Part shown: positions 46,844 through 59,770 of the stretch, piece by piece | Numbering within the stretch: position 1 is the first letter of the stretch | How the letters are laid out: every line of letters begins with the position of its first letter | Translations under genes and position numbers: made by a program | Origin: Pratylenchus scribneri | Lineage: Eukaryota > Nematoda > Chromadorea > Rhabditida > Pratylenchidae | Assembly (NCBI GenBank): GCA_030063045.1 | Contig: JAQSEB010000010.1 | Coordinates: 2,535,501 to 2,599,500, forward strand | Reading direction: 5' to 3' | Length of the DNA stretch: 64,000 bases | The notes under the pieces: model-generated | The model's input: only the letters and a program-made list of their open reading frames with translations | What the model was told of the DNA's origin: nothing | Databases searched by the model: none

Positions 46844-49800
46844 ATGTCCTTACTTTGTGTCACAGGTGGGGAAAGGGGAAATCAAAGGAATTCGACTAAA
46901 ATATTTGACAATTTTCAGTGAAACGTGCCCGGCTTCAGGGCACACTTGGTCAGTTTTTTTCCAAATTATAATGGCCAAAAATAATTAATTTTGATTCAGA
47001 GGATTTCCATGCGTATGTGACGCTGAAATTGCAAAATGTGAAATCAACAACGGTGGCAGTGAAGGGTGTTCAGCCACAATGGGAGCAGGAATTCATTTTG
47101 TAAATATTCTAAAAATATGATCAATTGCCATAATATGCCTATAAGCATTATTTGATTGTTTTTATTCAATAGTGAAACGAATCGACTGGACCAAGGCCTC
47201 ATTTTGGAATTGTGGAACAAAGGAGTGTTATGGGACAAATTGTTGGGTGTATGCTTCATGCCTCTGCGACAAATCAAATTTGAACAAATGCCGGGCCCTG
47301 GTCAATGGTTTCAAAGTGAGTTTGGTGTTGGAAGACGAAGGAGAATTTAGCAGAAAAAATGTTAGGCAATCCAATACAGACCAGGATGATGATTCTGAAT
47401 CTGAACTTATTAGAAGGGTATTTTCATCAATAGGAAACAAATTTTGGGAATTTTCATGCAGGGAAATATTGTCTTTAAAAATATTTTACATTTCCTATCT
47501 ATCTTAAAGTTGACCAAGAATTCCGGACGGTGAACGGCGAATGTGTTGGCACAATTCGACCCACTGGCCATTCAGTCTTGGTGGATTGTCGATTCGAGCT
47601 CCCCTACGGTAAATTTAATCTAAATCAAATATATTATTCGAATGTTTCCAGTTAGAAATTTGCGTTTTCCGGAAAGATTTTATTTTTTTCCGGTTAGATT
47701 ATTCCGGAAGAATTAAGTTTTATTTAAGAACTTCAAATTGATTTGATAATTGATTCCACCAGGTTCGAGACAATGTTTTTAAGGCCATATAATAGATCAA
47801 ACTAAGTTAATTCTTTATTGTAAAGCATACCTATGATATTCCTCTATGAAAGCTTTGTAAATTTATATCCAAATTAGTAGACACAATTTGATTAGCCCCT
47901 AAGTAAGCTTGGATTTTCTAGACCTATTATCTGAGCACATATATTTATAAACCGATGTCCTTTTTCATTGCAGTCCTCACAAAATATGAAAAGTGAGGAT
48001 ATTTCCGTTTTCGAGACATTTATCCACCCCATGACACGGCATTTTGACCAAAATAATATTCTGTGCCAACAATAATGGCACATCAAAGAGTGGAATATTT
48101 GGGACCATTGGAAGAAAATTTACTAGTTTCCACTTTATTTTCATGCAAAATTGTTATTCCATTGGACGGTTGCCCTTCCTTTCCCTAAAAATTTGCTCCA
48201 ATTGAACATTTTTTAGTATTTTGCCAATTCATTTAATCCTTGAAATTGTGGCAATTTTTCTATTGATATTATTTTGAAAATATTTTATGTAATTACTCAA
48301 TTTTCAACGCTGAATAATATCTCCCCATCAAAATATGATTTTGGCAATTTCATTTTGTCTATCCTTTCTTAAATTCATTTAAAATCCGCCTTCCATTGCA
48401 AAAGCAAATCTGCTGAACATTGAAAAGTGCACAAATACAATAAATATATTTGTCTGGTGCCCCTCTCCCCATCCTCTGCTTCATTCCATTGTTGGTGGGG
48501 CCCCGTAGGGCAATTCGCCGTGCCCCAAACATTCTTCGACGCATTTCACGCAAATTCACGGCCATCGCCTACTGGAAAATTGCGCCAATCCCGCACATCC
48601 TTGGGCACGCTCCATTCCTTCCCCACCAATTTTCCCCTCTGGGATTTCTCGGCGGGGACACGAAAAGTCGATAAGGCGGCCAACGGCCATAATGGCACAG
48701 GGAATATTGGGGAGAAAGTCAAGGAATTTGGAAGGGAACAAAAAATTTAGGGAGGAAAATGTGGAATAATTTTTCAATATAAAAGGAGAAAAGGGGAGCC
48801 AATGTGGTGCCACAGCACATTTTAATATATTTTCACCTCCATTCCCAACTTTTCCTTTTTCTACTTAATTTTGTTCCATCCATGCCTTTTCCCCTTGATT
48901 GAACAATTAATGGGCCAAGAATAAATAAAATGGAATCATAAATATTTTAGCCATACCAAAAGAGCAGAATATTTAGGAGGGGGAAAGGTTTACTTGGCCC
49001 TAAATAAAATGGATTGGGTGGATGGGAGTACTGGTGCCAATATAAGAAAAATGAAGGAAATGGGGGGGGGGGGGGGGGGGAACAACCCTCAAATGAATTA
49101 TTCGCGCCAGATGCTCCCTTTGAGACTGGCTGGCTGCATGCAAAGGAAAGAGAGGGGCCAATATGGGCAAGAAGGTCGGTCGGCAATGAAGCGGCCAAAA
49201 CGAACGAGTCAAAAGGCAAAAAGGAGCCAATGCTTTTCCCCTCCTCCTATTCCCATATATACTATTTGGCCCCTGCGGCCACATTTGACTTTGGTTGCGT
49301 TGGTGCCCGCCGGCCCCCTACCTAAATATATTGCCGTCGTCGCCGCCACCAACTTTTTTTATGGCCAACAGACCTTTCCCTTTTACTTTCATTCCTTTAT
49401 ATTCTTCTAAAACTTCTTTTTGGAGCGGCCATTTCCTTTTAAGGTTCTTCAGGCGAACAATTATCGCGGTGACCGGCCATTCACAATTGCAAATGTTAGG
49501 AGACCAAATAAGGAAAAGCCTTTTTAATGCTTCTTTATTTCTTGTTGGGATGATTAATACCAACAAAAATGGCCCAATATTTAATTGCAGATGAATTGAA
49601 CATAAATGTTGCCAAATGGTACAATTATATTCAGCAAATTCGATTCAAAAATGGCTTCTAAAGTTGGTCAACCCATTTCGAATCTTAAATGAAAAACCAT
49701 CTTTATTTTTTATGGTCAAAATTTATGAGGGATAATTAAAATTTTTGGATAATTTTAGAATTCTAAATTATTCTATTTATCTTTTTCTTCCAAAAGTTGT

Positions 49801-52800
49801 GGGAGAATTTTGCGACTAAAAATATTCTTTCTCAATTTCCTTGAATTCATAAATATTTTTGAGGGGGTACATCCAATTCCAATGAAAATGAATAAAAATG
49901 CATTGCAGTCGGGTTTTCTAATTAAAAATGTTTTTATTGGCCCTTTGAGATTCACATTTTGGCCTCTAAAATTCATTTAAAGCAACAAAATAATGCGCTT
50001 TTGAGGAATAATTTCTGGCCCTGGGGAAATGGGCATTCTTAACCTAAATTGGACCTTTTATTCATCCACCAATCCAAGCTTCTTCCCATACTTCCAACCC
50101 ACTTTCTCATTCCATAATAAATGGTTCATTTTGGCTCATTCATCAAGGCATTCAATTGGCCCAATTTCTCTTGAATTCCACTAAAGAATGTTCCTACATA
50201 ATATTGAGCGCAAAAAATATTTTTCACGATTTCCATTAAAATTCATTAAGTTCTGTTTTTTTGGTTTTTTCGAATAATTAATTTTCCACGTTTCACTCAT
50301 ATATTAATTGGCCAAATTTCGGCTAATATCGACCCCATCTTTTTTTCCATCCTCCGCTGCAATTCATCATTTTAGACACATTTTCTGCCCAAAAAAATTC
50401 ATTTTCACTTCCTTTTTTTGTTACTGAATTATTCACGGCTTTAAAAATGAAAAGTCTGGCAAAAACTTTTGGGTATTATAATCAAAATTGTTTGAAACTG
50501 ATAAAAATTTCAGACCAATATTCAATACAATAAGCAATATGTAGATAATATTTGTGTAGGACATATTAAAGAGAAGGGAAGGGGAAGTTGTTATATTGCC
50601 TCGGGCCACATCTTCCATATTCATTTTTTGCTCCAATTTGTGCCATTTCTGATTCCCTACGTGAAAGAAGTGAAATTGGATCGTAATTGGAATTAGAATA
50701 ACATTCTTCCAATTCCATGATTTGGCTCAATTTTCAATTTCGCGCATTTCCCCTCTCGCAACAAATCCAATCTCAATTTCATTTTTAGGTGTCGATTCGG
50801 TTGCGGATGCGCACAAATTGCTTGGATTTGCGCCAACCGAATTGCCAACAGCAGAAGGAGAACGTGCCTTTGACCAAGGTGGACACAGGAAATATATATT
50901 TATCTTCATTTTTATGGACTATTAGGAAGCCTGCTCTCATTAAATTAGTCAGAAATTTTATTTGCTTGATCATTCCTAAATCAATTCACATTTGCCTATT
51001 TAAAAATGAATTTTCCCCATGCAGAAGTCCCAGATTCTAATCAGCATATTGATTATTTCGAAAATGAAAAAGGTCATACTAATAATGAAGACCACTCACC
51101 ACCCCAACAATATTGGCCAATTGAACATTCTTCCCGCCTGGATCGGCTGAATCGACGGCTGATCGGATTGGACCCAGAAGAGGCAGAAGGGGAAGAGGAG
51201 CCAATTGGGCCGGAAGGGAATAACAGATTCATCGGTGTCGAACAATTTGAACGAGGAGGCGCATTGCTGCTGGACGCCAACAATTTGTCCGGCGATGGTG
51301 GCGCAGCCGGAAGGGCTGGTAGAGCACCGTTAAGCCATTGTTAGTATTTGCCATCCAATATTTGATACCAACTTGTCGCCGTTTATAATAACTCGTCAGA
51401 GACTGAACCAATTTTCATAATTTTAGTTTCAGATTAAAAAGAAGACTTTTGGCTATCTAAAAATACTAATTTGAAATTGGTTCAGAATTGACGGAACTAT
51501 GCTTAAAAAATCAAAAAATTAGCTAATTCATCTTAGGGAACATTTAATTTCTTTTTTAAGGGCACACTCTAATAATTCTGAACAAATTTAAATAAAATTA
51601 AAATTATTTGATCTGCTCTTTAATTTGATACCAAAATTATTAAAATTGGTCCGGTCCTTGAGGAGTTATTAAAGGCGATTAATTAGGCTCTTGTTAGTGA
51701 TGAATATTTGGGCAATTTGCAAATTTATTTTTCAGCCGCCATTTCCGAGGATTCCGACTATACTTCGGACATTTCCTTCCCAACTGGCCTTCAACAACAA
51801 CAGCAACATCATCAGGCCAATCCATCCATCCACCAATTCGAGTCGCATTTACGGCCACATGGAATATATCGGCCACCAAATGGAGGCACAGGGATTGGAG
51901 GAGCCAGGTCCATTGATGATTGTGAAAATTGCAAAAATTGGAATTGTTGAAACCGGTTCATTCGATCCGGCTGGCTTTTTATGAGCAAATATAAGTGCCT
52001 TTTGGTATTTTTTCGTTTAGGTAAAAGAAATATCATTTACGTTCCAATTTTTTGCAATTTTCCAAGAACTTAAATCTCTCAATATTTATATCAAAATTTA
52101 ATAAAAAAATATTGCAGAAATTCGTTCGTTGCCGAGGGTCCATCCACTTCGGCAAGTTGGCAATGGGGAGAGGAAAAAGGCGAGGCCGGCTGTCAACAAT
52201 TCAGCAATTCCGATCAACGGAAACAACATTCACCATCATTCTACTCCGGCACACAATCACATCGGGTCAGTACTCTTATTCAAAAATTGATTGAAAATGT
52301 TTGAGGAGGATATTAATAATAATAATAATGATCTGAATTATTAAAATCTTCCCCTTTCCCTAATATGCGCGAATCTCGAAGCCAAGATGGGGCTTCATAT
52401 TTTCGATTCAAAATAATTTTATGATAATAGTTTAGACAATTTACCAAAAGAATTGAAATACTTTGGGGCATTCGGAATATTTTTCAATGGCAACCATTTT
52501 GTTTGCCATTGCTCCCTTTTAAAATCCTTTTAGCTGCCCCAATATTTATGCGATTTTCTGGAACAAATTTGTGAATGAATGAGCTAATAGTGGCCTTTTT
52601 ATGTGCTTTTTGGTGCCCCCTTTCAACACCAAACACATTTCTTCATTTCAATGCCAGCTTCAATTTCACGGCATCCTATTCCTTCCACCAAAATATATAT
52701 CCAATCCATTCTCTCCAAGCATTTTCCCTTCCATTCATCCCCTCCGGCATTTTTCATTTTCATTTCGGCACATTTTTGTTTTCTTCCTTGGAATTTTCAT

Positions 52801-55800
52801 TGTGGTTGGATAAATGACAAATTGATGCTGCCAAAATTGGCCTACCGAGGATTTCAATGCCATCTTGCCCTTTTTTGGCCCAATCCCAAAAATATAGTGT
52901 AAAAGAAGTAAATTCCATTCAAAGGAATTCCTTTTCATTGGCAAATTATTCAATGGCATTCGATGACATTTCCGTCAAAAACTTTCCTCATTTTATTAAT
53001 TTCATTTAAATAAATGTTCCAATTTTAGCAAAATCGGCGGCATTCCGGCCAATATTTGGAACAACAATCCGCCGATTTGGAGGTAGAGGAGGAAAAAGTG
53101 GAAGGCGAAGAGGAAGAAGCTGAAGAAAGTGCCGAAGACTATTATGCAGGGATGAAGCCAAATCGACGGCCCCAATATTTTAATTCCCCAATTCCAAATC
53201 AACAACAATTTTTCCACCCAAATTTTCACTCATCCGTCAATTCACCGCCATCACCAACTCCCCAAAATTATGATGGTGCGTCAAAAATTGCTTTAAAAAT
53301 AGATTTTTTTGAATGGAAAAACATTTTTTTGTAACGGTTTAGGAAATGATTTTCACCAGTCAAACAATTTTGCATTTTTGTAGAGCTCATCGAGACACTT
53401 CGATTCATATAAAATTGTCTGGATTTACCTGAAATTAAACAAGTTTTAAACCAAAAACTTGAAATGGTTTAAGTGGCTTCAGATTTAAACCAAATCAGAC
53501 AAATTAAATATGAATCAACGCCTCTCAATTAGCTCTACAAAATGTTAAATGGTTTGCTAGGTGAAAATTGGTTTCTAAACTGTTTTACAAGTTCGTCAAC
53601 AAGAATCTGATTTTGTATTGAATAACCAAAGGGGAGATATTTTATAAAAGCATAAAGGCTCTGAAGGGGAATATTCTAAATATTATTTTCATAGCTATTT
53701 TTAATATTTGGATGGACAATTATTGAAATTATATTTGCGCTAATTTCAATGAATTTTTATCTCAAAATTCTACCAAACAGATGACCCAGAATATGCTCAA
53801 TATTTTGACAATGCCGGTGGCTATGAAACAGAAGGCACCGAATATGTGCCGCCCCCACCTCCGCCTTCACAATCGCCACGAAAGGCAATGGCACAGAATG
53901 CTGTCTTCCATGGAAATGGGCCAACATCCAGCCAACCTTCCAGGTAAATTGGACCATAATCATTTTGAATTGATTTTGACCCAAATTATAATATTTAGTG
54001 TTTATTATGCACCAAATCAATCAACAATGGTCGGTGGCAATAATCCATTAATTGGACGGCGAATAATTGAATACGTGGATGAGTTGAGGCCAAGTGATTC
54101 ATTTGAATTAGATCGATTGGAACAGCAGAGACAGCGCCAATTTCAGGCAAGCCAAAAGGCTATAAATTAGAATTAATTAATGAATGATTTCAGCGTCGAG
54201 GCTCTCAACAATCTTCCCAGCCAGCCGAACAATTTGGGCCAAGCGGTCGTGCCGGCTTTACGGACAGTCGCAGCAGCAATTCCACAGTGCAGGCGGCAAA
54301 TCGGAGCCGAACTGGTTACTATGATTCCGAATCGGATGGATTCACCTCCACTGGAACGGTGAATTTAATTGGAATAGATCAATAAAATATTAAAGCCAAT
54401 TTCATTTTTGGAAGAAATTTGTTATCTAACTAGACAGATTTAAAAAAGATGTCTTTGGCATAAAATATTTATAATTAGTCTAAAGTCTTTAATTACAACT
54501 TTCCTGGAATAATTACAATAGCAACTTTCTCGAAAACAATTCAATAAAATAGTTCTTATTATTTTTATATTAATTTAAGGTAATACCCGTCAATATCCGT
54601 GATCATCCTGATTGGCGCAACACCATCTATCAACAGCAACAACCAATAGAAAGACTTGGAGGTGCTGAAATGGATGAGGAGGAATATTTGCCAGAAGATT
54701 TGAATGAAGCACAAAACTTTGGTGGTGGCCAATTTGACTATACCACGGATGAAGTGGAAGAGGAAAGAATGGGAAGGCAAGAAATTGGGTCAGGGGAAGA
54801 ATGGATGGAGCCGGAAAGGAAAGAAGATGATGGAAGAGGAGAAGGAGAATATACTGCGGAGGAGGAAGAACAACCGGATTATGTGGTGGAACATTTGGTG
54901 GACGATGATCGAAGGCAACAACCAACGGGAATGGTGGGTGTATTTTAAAGGCAATTCGATAATATTGGCAAAAGTCTTCTGGCAATTATCTTGTTTAATA
55001 AAAAGATTATTGACACCATTTTTATATTTTTAGTTAGTCTATTTTTCGCTCTTCAAAATGATACCAAAACAGTCAAAATTGGTTCAATTAGAACAAAGTT
55101 ATGTTTAAAAAATGAAGATGGCTTTTTAGTAAAAGAAGAAATAAGAAATGATTGGGTATGGTATGCATTTTTCTGCTCTTATTAGGGAAAATCAACGCAT
55201 GAGAAAATGGAAATAGGATGGGGATGGGGTACCGTATCCCTCTTTTCCTCTTTCCTTGAATTAACAAAGGGGGAACTGATTGACATATGCCCTCAAATAA
55301 CAATCACTCCTTCCCTACACCTTTTTTCCGCACATTGTAATTGATGGCAGTGGATGGGGTACCGTATCCTTCCTTTCCTCCTTCATTGAATTAACAAAGG
55401 GGAACTCTGCCTGATTGAAGTTTGCCTCAAGGACAATCAATCCCCCCTTTCAGCCTAGACCAATCTCCATCCCCCATTGATAAGGCTTTAAGCCATAACT
55501 TTTAATTAAATTAAATAATAAATTTTTATTGTTTCAAATATATAGACTTTCCCATTACAAAATTGAGATTTTAGAATTATATTTAAAATTTTGAACATTC
55601 ATTATTACCGACATTTTTTGATATTAAATGGATTTTTGTAGGAAAGTGATGGAGTGGTGCAAAGTGGCTCATCGGAATCGGGCAAAATGACGGGGCAAAA
55701 ATTGACGGAAGAAGAGCTGGAAATGGAGGAATATGAGGCAAAATTGGTGGCAGCCGGCCGAAGATATGACAGTCGACCATTGAGTCGAACATACGACGGT

Positions 55801-57026
55801 GAGGGGGTCGAATAATGATTGATAAAAAATTGTTTAATTGATAATTGTTGATTATTTTTATTCCCTATTGAATATCCAACTTAGGCTATCATCCAATGGA
55901 CTTAAATATTTTAATTTAAAATAAAAAAAATGGTGAAAAAATGATGGAATTTATGGCATTTTTTGTAGGCTATGGAAGTGGAGGCGGCGCCAGCAGCACA
56001 TACAGTGTTGGATCATCGGGTCAAAGTGGTGCAGCGAATAATAATAGATTCTTTGAGGATAGCCAACAGCCGGGCACTTCCCATCAAATCAATGACATCG
56101 GCGGATATCCATTCCAAGAGGACCAAAACATTCATCAAAATTCGAACATTTTGATGGACGAAGAGCCACTTTCATACAACAGTCGGCCGGTACAATCCTC
56201 GAGTAGGTCCTCAAACAAAGGTGGCAGCCGGCGTTTATCAGCGACCAGTCAACAGCAACAACAAAGGAATTCATGGAGTTCAACAGTGCAGGGAATGGAC
56301 GAAGATTATGGGGTCAGTTTCAGTTCCATCCCCTTGGGGAAATGATTGAAGTTTTATTGGGATTTCATTTGAGAAGTTATAACATTATTCATCCATATTA
56401 TTAGCATCAGTTTAGCTTATAATAAATATATTTTGATTTGCAACAATGTAATGTAAACAGAGATATGAAGCTTAAATTGGCAAAATTTTCAACAAGAAAT
56501 ACATTTTAATTAGGCATTTGATTTTGCCACTCATTGAATGACGGATTATTTACACATAAATTCATTACATTTTATGCCTCCCATTTAATTAAATCCAAAT
56601 ATTTTATCATCACAGATTGGCTATGAAGATCCGTTGAGAGGCGAAGGCGGCTTCTACACGCAAGCTGGCCTTTTCATTCACGATGATTTTGATGCCGGCA
56701 TTACGGGCGGAGGTGGGCGTGCCATTGAAGAAGTGGCAGAGGAAGAGGAGGAAGACGATGTCCAAAATGAAGATGAATATGAAATTGGCGATGAAATTGT
56801 TGGACAACAACGAAGTCAACAACAACAACAAAGAATTCCATTGGCCGCAACCAAAATTGGCGAGCAGGAAAAGCCAATGGGTGATGATGGAGAAGGCCAC
56901 AAAAATTACAAGCAATTGTGGAAATGGGCATACAGGGAAGCATGCAAACAAGCCGGCATTTCGGTGGGTGAAAAATATGCAAATTTGTATAAATTGTGGG
57001 AAAAACGCTGGAAAATGACCCATTAA
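46844..57026 (+). CDS. unc-13: UNC-13 (Munc13), N-terminal part: C2A domain and acidic linker, 17 exons
   Basis: UNC-13 primes synaptic vesicles at active zones. Exons (46844-46865, 46919-46948, 47000-47099, 47173-47315, 47510-47608, 50789-50878, 51025-51339, 51736-51907, 52118-52265, 53029-53275, 53781-53943, 53999-54146, 54194-54358, 54580-54933, 55642-55798, 55969-56312, 56616-57026) keep one frame for 1035 codons. The start [16 protein letters not shown] matches the Munc13 N-terminus. The C2A domain follows: [52 protein letters not shown], then [20 protein letters not shown]. In mammals this domain binds RIM. The rest is an acidic Glu/Gln/Ser-rich linker with [14 protein letters not shown]. 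The frame stops at 57024-57026, before any C1, C2B or MUN domain. Exon 12 ends at a GC donor (54147). Either the true last exon is spliced on to exons beyond the window, or this is a short isoform. Confidence 0.9.
47316..47509 (+). other. unc-13: Possible alternative coding segment in unc-13 intron 4
   Basis: Part of this short intron, in a frame different from exon 4, reads [20 protein letters not shown] and continues [11 protein letters not shown] up to a GT at about 47417. The charged, acidic composition resembles the linker exons more than intron sequence. I could not find a splice combination that joins it in frame on both sides, so it may be only an intron. Confidence 0.2.
47640..47715 (-). 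repeat. Relic of the minisatellite family
   Basis: One to two degenerate units in the opposite orientation: gcgttttccggaaagatttt followed by ttttccggttagattattcc. This is the reverse complement of the 40-bp unit seen at 14 kb. Confidence 0.6.
49062..49080 (+). repeat. G19 homopolymer run
   Basis: Nineteen consecutive G residues in an intron of unc-13, able in principle to form a G-quadruplex. Confidence 0.95.
51375..51690. repeat. Palindromic repeat, family A copy 1 (unc-13 intron)
   Basis: The left arm reads cgccgtttataataactcgt, then gaaccaattttcataatttt, then agattaaaaagaagactttt. The right arm in reverse complement reads cgcctttaataactcctcaa, ggaccaattttaataatttt, aaattaaagagcagatc. Arms are about 80 bp. 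It lies in the intron between unc-13 exons 7 and 8. Confidence 0.65.
53335..53590. repeat. Palindromic repeat, family C (unc-13 intron)
   Basis: The left arm contains tttttgtagagctcatcgag and gattcatataaaattgtctg. The right arm in reverse complement contains attttgtagagctaattgag and gattcatatttaatttgtct. Arms of about 95 bp nearly fill the element. It lies in the intron between exons 10 and 11. Confidence 0.7.
55030..55560. mobile_element. Palindromic repeat element, family B-like copy 3 (unc-13 intron)
   Basis: The ends are imperfect inverted repeats (ttagtctatttttcgctctt on the left; gaaagtctatatatttgaaa from the right in reverse complement). Each leads to a tta(t/a)-rich core and an aagttatg motif. 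Inside, a segment of about 80 bp containing ggatggggtaccgtatcc and gaattaacaaagggg is repeated (55216-55293 and 55352-55430). It lies in the intron between exons 14 and 15. Confidence 0.55.
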
Positions 57027-59092
57027 TTAGCGAAATTAAAAATTATTTTATTAAAAGGAGAGATGATTTTAATAGTAATAAAAATGGGGATGTAAATTAA
57101 ATGAATTCAATTAAAATGTGCCTTCGTTTGATGTAAAGATACCTTAAATAAACTTTAAACTAAAAAGAAATTAATTAAATTGATCATAAATGTTGTGGGT
57201 TTTATCAATGAAAATAAATAAAAATGTGCTGTTTTCTGCCATTCAATTCCATCATTTAATTCATTCACCCCACCTCCGAATGTACTTTCGAATTCGAATG
57301 AACAATGCACAATGTCAGCGCATTTTGCGATTTTCTTTCAATTTTGGTCAACAAATTGTGTTTCCCACGTTGCGTCAATCATCAGCAAAAAATGGCCAAA
57401 TGAGGGGATGAGGAGGTCGAAAAATAATATTCCCTCCTTCCAATCTAAACCTTTTTTTTTGTTCCCCACGAAAAGCCGCAAAAATTGAAGGAATTTGGGG
57501 GTAGAGGGGGGATTGTCCGCTTCATCTATGCCGCCCCGCTCCCTCCTCCACAACACAAAAGGCGGAAAGTGAAAAAGTAAGCGCGTGGGAATTCACAAAT
57601 AAAATTAATGGCAAAATGGGAATGGACGGAAATGGACTCAAATTCAAGAAATTGATTCCAATTTATTTGTCCACACTATTGAAAAATCTTTTGGTTTATC
57701 CAAATTGATGAGCCTCTAAGCTAAAGCTTAAACTAAATCCGAAATAGTATTACCCCCCCAAATATTAGTAAAACATTTTACTTTTTTGTATTTTTTTAAA
57801 TCCATTTATCCATTTTCCCTATGCCATTGTTGCCAATTCATTTTGGAGTATTTTAAAACTATTCTAATCCAAACATATTCAATGCAAATTAAATTCCTAA
57901 GAATGGACCGATTCCAACAATTCATGGGACATTTGACTAATAGTTGATCATAAAATTATTGCCCTTTACTTGGTCAAATCCATACTTTTCGATTCGATCA
58001 ATTTTGCCCATTCCCGTCAGTAGTGAATATTATTTTTAATAAACAAATAATTTTGCCCACCATTTCAAATTTAATTAAACAAAATGCAGCCTACAATTCT
58101 CGGCAAAATTTAATTCATGTTTTCACATTCATAAAACTAATTTAAGTGCTTTGTTGGCAAAAAATGCAAATTAGGGTGTCACCAATCATCGTGGAATGGA
58201 GATTGGGGACATTGGAGGTAGTGAATGAATGAATGAATGAATGTTCGAATTTATATGTATGAAATATTCAGATTTTCCTCCTCCGTCCAAATATTCCTTC
58301 CTCTCAGCCAAATATTCCAACAAAAACACATTAAAAGTTGTCGTCGTTTAGCGAATTTTTCAGGGAATTGCTTTTGGTCCTCCCTCAATGCCGAGCCATT
58401 GGCTTTCCTTTTGCGCGCGCGCCAACATTTTGTGAATAATTTATATTGTTGTCCAGCCAAATTGGAATGTGGAATGCGTGGATGTGGAGGGTTGATGATG
58501 AATATGACTTTGCCTTTTTCATTTTGTTGTGGAAAAGTTCAGTGCCGAATTTATGTCCCCAAAAGCAGCTGCCCCCATTCCCCATGTCCTCATTCTTCGA
58601 GTTCATAAAATCACATATTTCTCCTAACAAACTTTGTGCCATCATTTAAAAAATCCAAATTTGCGCATGTTTTTGTCAACTTTTTACGTCACCAACAAAA
58701 AGAGTTAATTTGTTTTCTATTTTTTAATGTTTATATTTGTTATTGACCTACTTTTGGCTCTATCTCATTCATGAATATTTAAGCTTAACTTAAAATCTAT
58801 ATTAATTTAATATTATTATCAATTAACTCAATTTGTCTAGGAATTAATTCGCCCATATAAATAAATGGCCCTAAAATTTGAGTAGGCAAATGCGGGGATT
58901 AGAAGCCAAGAAAGGAAAAAGCCTAGCCAATGTCCATCAAATGCGCATTTTCCATTAAAAATATTCTCCAATTAAGCTTTCTTTATTAACATTTAATCCT
59001 CCTTTCTTTTTTCTAAAAGTTCATTCGCCTACTTTGTTTTTCTTTGCATTATCCCTATATTTTTGGAGATTATTCATTTTTTGTCCGCACAT

Positions 59093-59371
59093 TCAGTCCA
59101 GAGGCAATGTTCCTTTTTTTTTAATATTCTTTCCAAACTTTGCACCACAAAAACAGCCTCTGGGAACGGCATAAACCTCAATAGCCATGAAGAGAATGAA
59201 TGGAAAAGGAGAGGGTGGAATATCCTCTTCATATTCATATTTATCCACCCGCGCACGTAAACCCCGCTCATCGGTCTTCCCCTGCTCCTCTACCGCTAGG
59301 CCAAAATTAATTTCGACCAGCACCAGTCCCAATGGCAACAGCAAGAGGAATGTGGCACATTTTTCTCGCAT
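59093..59371 (-). CDS. Possible small secreted peptide gene (weak)
   Basis: A minus-strand frame from ATG 59371 gives 92 residues beginning MREKCATFLLLLPLGLVLV, which looks like a signal peptide. A charged stretch (KTDERGLRARVDKYEYEED) and a basic Cys-containing end (PRGCFCGAKFGKNIKKKG) follow. The frame opens 15 codons further upstream at 59416. It has no introns and no recognised family, and would lie antisense in the putative unc-13 intron. Chance is a real possibility in this region. Confidence 0.22.
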   Translation of the reverse strand: MREKCATFLLLLPLGLVLVEINFGLAVEEQGKTDERGLRARVDKYEYEEDIPPSPFPFILFMAIEVYAVPRGCFCGAKFGKNIKKKGTLPLD

Positions 59372-59694
59372 ATTTTCCCCTTGGCCTTTCCCTATTTGCC
59401 CTTCATTTCTTTTCAATATTCTCCGCGCCTTAATTCACGCAATTTCTTTTTATATTTCTCCATTTTTGGTCCATTTATTGTGATCATATTTGGGTACAGC
59501 CGACATATTTGGAGAAGAACACCTTTTCATAAACAATTCCCTTTTTTGCTTTATTTCTTCAAACAATGAACGGCTCCGAATTTGGACATTTTTAAGAATA
59601 TAAAATAATTTTCAAACAATCTCATTTTATTCAATTGCCTCCTCGATTAATCTTCAGTCTCTCCTAAATCCAACAGAAAATGATTTAGTTTGCC

Positions 59695-59770
59695 TTTATT
59701 CCGGATTAGTTTTTCCGGAAAGATTTTTGTTTCATTGCGGTTAGATTTGTGTTTTCGGAAAAATTGTCTG
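59695..59770 (-). repeat. Relic of the minisatellite family
   Basis: Degenerate units reading tttttccggaaagatttttg then tgcggttagatttgtgtttt, the reverse complement of the 40-bp unit at 14 kb. Confidence 0.6.

Larger units (their letters stand above)
47609..50788. other. Large unc-13 intron 5
   Basis: 3.2 kb between the end of the C2A region and the linker exons. It contains a minisatellite-family relic (47640-47715), a G19 run (49062-49080) and GC-richer stretches (48450-48760, 49090-49330) with open frames on both strands that show no domain. No gene is supported. Confidence 0.4.
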
